Of a DNA stretch of 11,089 bases, positions 7,003 to 11,089 are shown in pieces. Each line of letters begins with the position of its first letter. Position 1 is the stretch's first letter. A program made the position numbers and the translations under genes. Origin of the DNA: Actinomycetota bacterium (GTDB taxonomy: Bacteria; Actinomycetota; Actinomycetes; Nanopelagicales; Nanopelagicaceae); NCBI GenBank assembly GCA_013205455.1, contig JABMMO010000011.1, positions 1-11,089 of the forward strand. Direction: 5' to 3'. The notes under the pieces were generated by a model. The model was not told the origin of the DNA. It worked only from the letters and a program-made list of their open reading frames with translations, and did no database searches.

Positions 7003-8296
7003 ATTCGGATAACCCTTTTTCAGCTTCTGATAACCAATTTCGGCGCGCAGCAGCTGCTTCGCGAAGTTCGCTCGCTTTTTTGGCGTTACCAGCAGCTTCG
7101 GCTTTGACAGCTTGGGCCTCATAATTTGCAACAGCAGCAGACAATTGCGAAACAACATCGTTAGCGCGAGCTTTTGCAGTTGGATCGCTCTTGCGCCATT
7201 TCTCCGCTTCGGCCTCCTTGATTGCAGTTTCGACAATTCCGAATCGTTTATCAAAGGCAGCCCGTTTGCTCCGCTCAGTCATACCGATTTTGCTCCATTG
7301 ACTCTGGAGATCACGGAATTTACGGCGGGTTTCATCCAAATTGGTAATTGGAAGTACAGCTTCAATCTCCAAAATCAGCGCATCACGCTTGGCTAAGTTT
7401 TCACTCATAGTACCTTGGCGTTTTTCTAAGTCAGTATTTTTTGCAGCGAAGAAAGTATCTTGCGCAGCTTTGAATCTTGCCCAAAGCTTTGCATCGTCGG
7501 TTTTTTTGCCACGACCCGAGAGTTTCCATTGGTCCATTAGCGCTTTATAACGCCGCGCAGTTGCAACCCAATCTCGGGAATTGGCTAGCGATTCAGCTTC
7601 GGAAACTATTACTTCTTTCGCAGATTTGACTGCAGATTGGGCTTGTAACAAAGTTGCAAAATGAGTACGACGACGTTTATCAAATTTATTTCGAGATGTT
7701 GAGAATCGTTTCCAAAGATCAGCATCGGCTTTCTTATCTAAACGCGGTGCTTTCTTCCATTCGTCTAGCAGGGTTTTCAAACGCTCGCTGGTAAGTTTCC
7801 AATTTTCGGAGAGCGCATGCATTTCGGCTTCCGCTACAAGTTTCTCCTTGATTGCCTGGCCTTCCGCGCGTTTGACCGCCTTTGCCGCGGCTTCAGCAGC
7901 TTTGCGCGCTTCAAAAATATTTTTATGTTCTTCGATTAAATTTGGAATTTGTTCAACTGATAATTTAAGCGCTGCAAGATTTCCCACACCATTAAGGTTT
8001 TCAACTTGTTGTCTTAATTTAGTTACTGCGGCAAGCGCGTCCGAGGGGACCATCGCACCGCTTTTAATACGAGCGGCTAAAAGCGCAACTTCGGAAGCAA
8101 GGGCTTCAAATTTTCTTACAAAGTATGCAAGGGCTTCTTCAGGTGTTTTGCCAGGATATGAACCAACTGCTTTTTCGCCATCGCCAGTAATTACAAAGAC
8201 TGTGCCATCGGCGGCCACCCGACCATATTTAGCCGGATCTCCGACTAGCGCTGCGGCTGGTGAATTGATGATTGCTTGATTTGATGCGGTATCCAT
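6992..8296 (-). CDS. DUF349 domain coiled-coil protein
   Basis: This is a 434-aa soluble, highly charged, mostly helical protein of unknown function. It starts at the ATG complementary to 8294-8296, preceded by a GCAGG-type ribosome binding site. The N-terminal module YGRVAADGTVFV...GEKAVGSYPGKTPEEALAYF (24-59) is the conserved actinobacterial opening of this family. An Ala/Lys/Glu-rich helix (about 125-160) follows. Three DUF349-type repeats are visible, each with a Trp-Lys or Trp-Ser core: about 162-212 (LLDEWKK), 237-290 (LMDQWKLSG) and 318-366 (LQSQWSKIG). The C-terminus is another Ala/Glu/Lys helix, probably coiled coil, ending WLSEAEKGLSEFTN. There is no signal peptide and no membrane segment. 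The gene runs against its neighbours, overlaps the rel stop by 4 bp and has its own divergent promoter region. The family assignment is firm; no role can be assigned from sequence. Confidence 0.88.
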   Translation of the reverse strand: MDTASNQAIINSPAAALVGDPAKYGRVAADGTVFVITGDGEKAVGSYPGKTPEEALAYFVRKFEALASEVALLAARIKSGAMVPSDALAAVTKLRQQVENLNGVGNLAALKLSVEQIPNLIEEHKNIFEARKAAEAAAKAVKRAEGQAIKEKLVAEAEMHALSENWKLTSERLKTLLDEWKKAPRLDKKADADLWKRFSTSRNKFDKRRRTHFATLLQAQSAVKSAKEVIVSEAESLANSRDWVATARRYKALMDQWKLSGRGKKTDDAKLWARFKAAQDTFFAAKNTDLEKRQGTMSENLAKRDALILEIEAVLPITNLDETRRKFRDLQSQWSKIGMTERSKRAAFDKRFGIVETAIKEAEAEKWRKSDPTAKARANDVVSQLSAAVANYEAQAVKAEAAGNAKKASELREAAAARRNWLSEAEKGLSEFTN

Positions 8297-8320
8297 CCGG
8301 AACCTGCTTTCCCTTGCGCG

Positions 8321-8337
8321 ATTATCGTTTGCACGAT
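8321..8337 (-). promoter_or_regulatory. Candidate -10 element and operator-like inverted repeat for the DUF349 gene
   Basis: On the minus strand, GATAAT (complement of 8321-8326) lies about 25 nt upstream of the DUF349 start and resembles a -10 hexamer. It would give a short leader. Overlapping it is a perfect 5-bp inverted repeat, ATCGT-TTGC-ACGAT (8324-8337 on the + strand), placed where a repressor could bind. No convincing -35 is seen. A repeat this short could be chance. Confidence 0.25.
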
Positions 8338-8539
8338 TTACGCTCTGTTGTTGTGTTGGGCGGTTGTCGTTTAGCTTTTATTTTTGCGGCCTCGCCAGTT
8401 TCACACTCCATTTGGGGAGTAAATCAAGCGTTGCAGCAGAGGGTAAAGGTACCCTGAACCCCTAGTTGAGTAAAAGGTGGACCAATTTGCGCTGGCTGAG
8501 CGCGGAGCAGCGTAGTTGATCGATGCAAAAGCATGAATC

Positions 8540-8546
8540 GGAGGGG
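8540..8546 (+). promoter_or_regulatory. Ribosome binding site that fixes the hydrolase start
   Basis: GGAGGGG lies 4 nt before the ATG at 8551 (GGAGG core spaced 6 nt). It is downstream of an earlier in-frame ATG at 8533, so it argues for translation from 8551. It is the strongest Shine-Dalgarno in the window. A small hairpin (8523-8534) sits just upstream of it. Confidence 0.8.
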
Positions 8547-8550
8547 TGAA

Positions 8551-9264
8551 ATGTTAGTTGAATCAGTAGCCGCACCCTTTTATGGCACAAATTGTTGGAT
8601 TTTAGCCACGGGTAAGAATGAAGAGTGCGTGATTGTTGATCCTGGTATTGCTATTCCCGATTTAACAAACGAAATTTATGAAATTGTAGATAAATATAAA
8701 TTGAAACCAGTAGCAACTTTATTAACGCACGGACACCTAGACCATACTTTTTCAGTAGTTCCGATGGCGACTTCAGTTGAGAGTGGTGGCGCCGCGAATA
8801 AATACATTACTTATATCCATTCGAGCGATCGGGAATTGTTGACTTATCCGGAACGTGCGCTAAGTGCAGAATCTGCCACGCTATTGTCTATGTTAGCGAG
8901 CGAAACTGGACGCGAATCTTTTCACGAACCTGGAAATGTCAAAGAGGTTAAGAGCAATGAAGTGCTCGCCATCGCGGGTCTATCCATCAAAATTGTGCAC
9001 GCTCCGGGCCACACTCGCGGATCAGTTATTTTCATGGTTAACGATAAAATTGCAGTAACTGGTGATGTGCTGTTTGCGGGATCGATTGGTAGAACTGATT
9101 TACCAACGGGATCCATGACCGATATGACAAAAACGTTACAAGAAAAAATTATTACGCTTCCTGATGAAATCAGAGTTTTACCTGGACATGGGCCCGAAAC
9201 CACGATTGCGCGAGAGCGAAAGAGCAACCCTTATCTGAAAAATCTAACGGTAGGTGTTCGATGA
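8551..9264 (+). CDS. Metallo-beta-lactamase-fold hydrolase (glyoxalase II-like)
   Basis: This is a 237-aa cytoplasmic metal-dependent hydrolase. Visible metal ligands are THGHLDH (59-65; His60, His62, Asp64, His65), His154 in APGHTRGS (151-158), Asp172 in TGDVLF (170-175) and His213 in PGHGPETT (211-218). This is the complete binuclear site of the glyoxalase II subgroup. The opening MLVESVAAPFYGTNCWIL fits the family, and the strong ribosome binding site at 8540 supports this start over the ATG at 8533. Actinobacterial homologues beside hisS are often annotated as hydroxyacylglutathione hydrolases. Actinobacteria generally lack glutathione, so the true substrate is unknown and could be another thioester. 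The stop overlaps the hisS ATG by 4 bp, so it is the first gene of an operon with hisS and aspS. Confidence 0.9.
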   Translation: MLVESVAAPFYGTNCWILATGKNEECVIVDPGIAIPDLTNEIYEIVDKYKLKPVATLLTHGHLDHTFSVVPMATSVESGGAANKYITYIHSSDRELLTYPERALSAESATLLSMLASETGRESFHEPGNVKEVKSNEVLAIAGLSIKIVHAPGHTRGSVIFMVNDKIAVTGDVLFAGSIGRTDLPTGSMTDMTKTLQEKIITLPDEIRVLPGHGPETTIARERKSNPYLKNLTVGVR

Positions 9265-10508
9265 AATTCCAAGCCCCAAAGGGCGTTAGCGAATATTTTC
9301 CAGATCGTTCCATTGCTTTTGAAACGGTCCGCCGCGAATTGATTAAGCCCGCAAAATTGGCTGGTTATAAATTACTCGAACTGCCGATTTTTGAAGATAC
9401 TGAATTATTCACTCGCGGCGTTGGTGAATCTACTGATGTTGTCAGTAAAGAAATGTACACATTTGAAGATCGAGGCGGCCGATCAATCACGCTTAGACCA
9501 GAAGGTACTGCTGGTGTTATGCGTGCAGTAATTGAACATGGATTAGATCGCGGCCAATTACCAGTAAAAGTTTGGTACTCCGGGCCTTATTTCCGCGCGG
9601 AACGGCCACAAGCGGGTCGCTACCGTCAGTTTTATCAAGTTGGAATTGAAGCGATTGGGTTGGATGATCCCGCAATTGATGCCGAAGTTATTGCGATAGC
9701 TAGCGCCGGTTATCAGAACTTAGGTTTGCGAAAGTTTAGATTGGATATTACTTCTCTTGGTGATGCCGCTTCGCGAAGCGCGCACCGCAAAGATCTGGTG
9801 GTATTTATTGCCAAGTTAGATCTAGATGAAGCAACAAGAGAGCGCGTTAAATTAAACCCGCTACGAATCTTCGATGATAAGCGCGCTCCGATCATTGCGA
9901 TGATGGTTAACGCCCCGTTATTAATCGATTATCTAACTAAAGAGAGCGCTGCGCATTTTGCTAAAGTGAAAGAATATTTAGATGTTTTAGGAATCGCTTA
10001 CACGCTTAATCCTCGAATGGTGCGCGGGTTAGATTATTACACCGGAACTGCATTTGAATTCGTCCATGAATTATTAGGCGCACAATCTGGTATTGGTGGC
10101 GGCGGCCGTTACGACGGCTTGATGGAATCCATTGGCGGTCAAAATCTTTCTGGAATCGGATTTGGACTTGGTATAGATCGAACGCTTTTGGCGTGCGAAG
10201 CAGAAGGCATTGATTTAACTAAAACTTCTCGTCCAGATCTTTTTGTGATACCGCTAGGGGAGAACGCTAAGAGTTTTGCCATTAAATTGATAGATGGCTT
10301 GCGAAAAGGTGGCGCAATTGTAGATTGCGCTTACGGTGACCGCGCGTTAAAAGGTGCCATGAAAGGCGCTGATAAAAGTGGTGCTAAATATGCGTTGGTG
10401 ATCGGTGACTCTGAGTTATCTTCCGGGGTTGGGGAATTGAAAAATATGGAAACTGGTGTTGCCGCTTCGGTTACTCTTAGCACCATCAATTCTGCATTAT
10501 TAAAGTAA
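9261..10508 (+). CDS. hisS: Histidyl-tRNA synthetase
   Basis: HisRS is a class II aminoacyl-tRNA synthetase that charges tRNA-His, acting as a homodimer. It is 415 aa, a normal bacterial length. Motif 1 lies in LPIFEDTELFTRGVGE (41-56). TLRPEGTAGVMR (77-88) precedes motif 2, GPYFRAERPQAGRYRQF (108-124). The histidine-specific peptides are VRGLDYYTGTAFE (254-266, with the catalytic Arg255) and GGGGRYDGL (279-287). Motif 3 is GIGFGLGIDR (298-307). The C-terminal anticodon-binding domain spans about 324-415. The ATG overlaps the upstream hydrolase stop (ATGA), with TAGGTG (9251-9256) as a modest ribosome binding site. aspS follows after 20 bp with no terminator between. No residue expected for activity is missing. 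Confidence 0.97.
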   Translation: MKFQAPKGVSEYFPDRSIAFETVRRELIKPAKLAGYKLLELPIFEDTELFTRGVGESTDVVSKEMYTFEDRGGRSITLRPEGTAGVMRAVIEHGLDRGQLPVKVWYSGPYFRAERPQAGRYRQFYQVGIEAIGLDDPAIDAEVIAIASAGYQNLGLRKFRLDITSLGDAASRSAHRKDLVVFIAKLDLDEATRERVKLNPLRIFDDKRAPIIAMMVNAPLLIDYLTKESAAHFAKVKEYLDVLGIAYTLNPRMVRGLDYYTGTAFEFVHELLGAQSGIGGGGRYDGLMESIGGQNLSGIGFGLGIDRTLLACEAEGIDLTKTSRPDLFVIPLGENAKSFAIKLIDGLRKGGAIVDCAYGDRALKGAMKGADKSGAKYALVIGDSELSSGVGELKNMETGVAASVTLSTINSALLK

Positions 10509-10519
10509 TATAAAGGTTC

Positions 10520-10524
10520 AGGAG
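10520..10524 (+). promoter_or_regulatory. Ribosome binding site of aspS
   Basis: AGGAG lies 4 nt before a GTG codon at 10529. It supports GTG as the aspS start, because the conserved N-terminus LRTHNAGDI follows directly and no ATG is available there. Confidence 0.75.
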
Positions 10525-10528
10525 CAAC

Positions 10529-11089
10529 GTGTTACGCACTCATAACGCCGGGGATATTCGCCCTTCGCATATTGGCGGCGAGATAAAATTGGCGGGTTGG
10601 GTTGCTCGGCGCCGCGATCACGGTGGCGTGGCATTTATAGATTTAAGAGATGCCACTGGCGCTGTGCAAGTAGTTATCTCAGATGAATCTGTCGCTGGCG
10701 CGCTCCGCGCTGAATGGTGCGTCTTAATTGTTGGTGAAGTTGTCGCTCGGCCTAACGGTAACGAAAACAACGCAATTCCAACGGGTGCTATCGAAGTTAT
10801 TTGCAAAGAGTTAACCGTGTTATCGGAGGCAGCACCATTGCCATTTCCAGTCGATAGCGGAGACACTTCTAATATCAGCGAAGAAGTACGGCTGAAGTAT
10901 CGGTATCTAGATTTGCGACGCGAAGGACCAGCTCACAATTTGCGGGTACGCTCCAAAGTTACTTCTGTAATTCGAACAGTTATGACCGAAAGTGATTTTC
11001 TCGAAATTGAAACGCCCTATCTAACGCGCTCAACTCCGGAAGGCGCACGAGATTTTCTAGTACCGGTGCGGTTACAACCTGGCAGTTGG
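10529..11089 (+). CDS. aspS: Aspartyl-tRNA synthetase (3' partial)
   Basis: AspRS is a class II synthetase. The first 187 codons are present and the frame is still open at the window end; bacterial AspRS is about 580-600 aa, so roughly two thirds is missing. The start is GTG with a good AGGAG upstream. The N-terminal OB-fold anticodon-binding domain (about 1-105) shows GWVARRRDHGGVAFIDLRD (23-41). The linker has RLKYRYLDLRR (121-131). The catalytic domain begins with FLEIETPYLTRSTPEGARDF (157-176), the motif 1 region of bacterial AspRS. Residue 31 is His (RRRDHGG), the residue reported in non-discriminating AspRS that also charge tRNA-Asn; discriminating enzymes such as that of E. coli have Leu. 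Non-discriminating activity is therefore likely but not proven. The gene lies 20 bp after hisS in the same operon. Confidence 0.95.
   Translation, partial: MLRTHNAGDIRPSHIGGEIKLAGWVARRRDHGGVAFIDLRDATGAVQVVISDESVAGALRAEWCVLIVGEVVARPNGNENNAIPTGAIEVICKELTVLSEAAPLPFPVDSGDTSNISEEVRLKYRYLDLRREGPAHNLRVRSKVTSVIRTVMTESDFLEIETPYLTRSTPEGARDFLVPVRLQPGSW

Larger units (their letters stand above)
8297..8550. other. Divergent intergenic region with short hairpins; no gene seen
   Basis: This stretch separates the minus-strand DUF349 gene from the + strand hydrolase-hisS-aspS operon and must hold promoters for both. I see no credible ORF and no tRNA. A possible + strand promoter is TTGTGT (8350-8355), 16 bp, TAGCTT (8372-8377), followed by a T-rich stretch; this is weak. 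Three potential hairpins lie downstream in the presumed leader: arms AGGGTA/TACCCT (8440-8445 and 8450-8455, 4-nt loop), CGCTG/CAGCG (8490-8494 and 8508-8512) and ATGC/GCAT with an AAAA loop (8523-8534), the last just before the ribosome binding site. In many actinobacteria a cyclophilin-type peptidyl-prolyl isomerase gene lies near here; none is present. Confidence 0.5.

Noticed and set aside
7013..7020. T-run after the stop-codon palindrome as part of a rho-independent terminator for rel
   Set aside because: It begins more than 10 nt after the stem and the stem is AT-rich, so it is not a canonical terminator.
7848..8279. 143-codon + strand ORF antisense to the DUF349 gene
   Set aside because: It is an Ala/Ser-rich shadow of the Ala/Lys/Glu-rich minus-strand gene. 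The minus frame has clear family repeats.
8272..8457. Small + strand ORF of 61 codons over the DUF349 start and promoter region
   Set aside because: It starts at TTG without a ribosome binding site, overlaps the DUF349 coding start antisense, and its composition matches no family.
8440..8492. T-box-like riboswitch ahead of a synthetase operon (AGGTGGACC at 8476-8484 resembles the T-box core)
   Set aside because: The match to the AGGGTGGNACCGCG core is partial. No stem I or specifier loop is recognisable. The TGGA would pair with a U discriminator, which does not fit tRNA-His or tRNA-Asp.
9767..9780. 14-bp perfect palindrome CGCTTCGCGAAGCG in hisS, with its 10-bp core CTTCGCGAAG repeated at 7057-7066 in the DUF349 gene
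   Set aside because: Both copies lie in coding sequence for Ala/Ser/Arg/Glu-rich segments and are far apart, so codon-driven chance is the simplest explanation. A genome-wide count would settle it.

Overview
This is a contiguous block of bacterial housekeeping genes, and I read it as chromosome of a low-GC actinobacterium. No mobile element, CRISPR array, RNA gene or previously undescribed system is visible. GC looks to be in the mid-40s percent from sampled rows. The gene order is the actinobacterial ruvC-ruvA-ruvB / secD-secF / relA / metallo-beta-lactamase-fold hydrolase / hisS synteny. The SecD, Rel, DUF349 and AspRS proteins also read as actinobacterial types. Moderate GC, gaps of 5 to 20 bp or 4-bp overlaps, and the absence of yajC, apt and a cyclophilin gene from their usual slots all suggest a streamlined freshwater lineage such as the acI group (Nanopelagicales). 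That placement is inference.

Layout. Positions 1-2161 hold the Holliday-junction genes ruvC (5' end cut by the window), ruvA and ruvB. Positions 2173-4805 hold secD and secF, the proton-driven accessory subunits of the Sec translocon. Positions 4821-6995 hold a bifunctional (p)ppGpp synthetase/hydrolase (Rel). All six genes are on the + strand and spaced like one transcription unit. Positions 6992-8296 hold a minus-strand DUF349 coiled-coil protein. It converges on rel with a 4-bp stop-codon overlap inside a perfect 8-bp-arm inverted repeat. Positions 8297-8550 are a divergent intergenic region with several short inverted repeats. Positions 8551-11089 hold a second + strand operon: the metallo-hydrolase, hisS and the 5' part of aspS, which is cut by the window end.

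Functionally the first operon joins recombination repair, protein export and the stringent response. The second supplies His-tRNA and Asp-tRNA synthetases together with a hydrolase of unknown substrate. The AspRS carries a His at residue 31, which suggests a non-discriminating enzyme that would need GatCAB elsewhere in the genome. The most useful leads are the genes missing from a conserved synteny, the palindrome shared by the two convergent stop codons, and the structured divergent promoter region.
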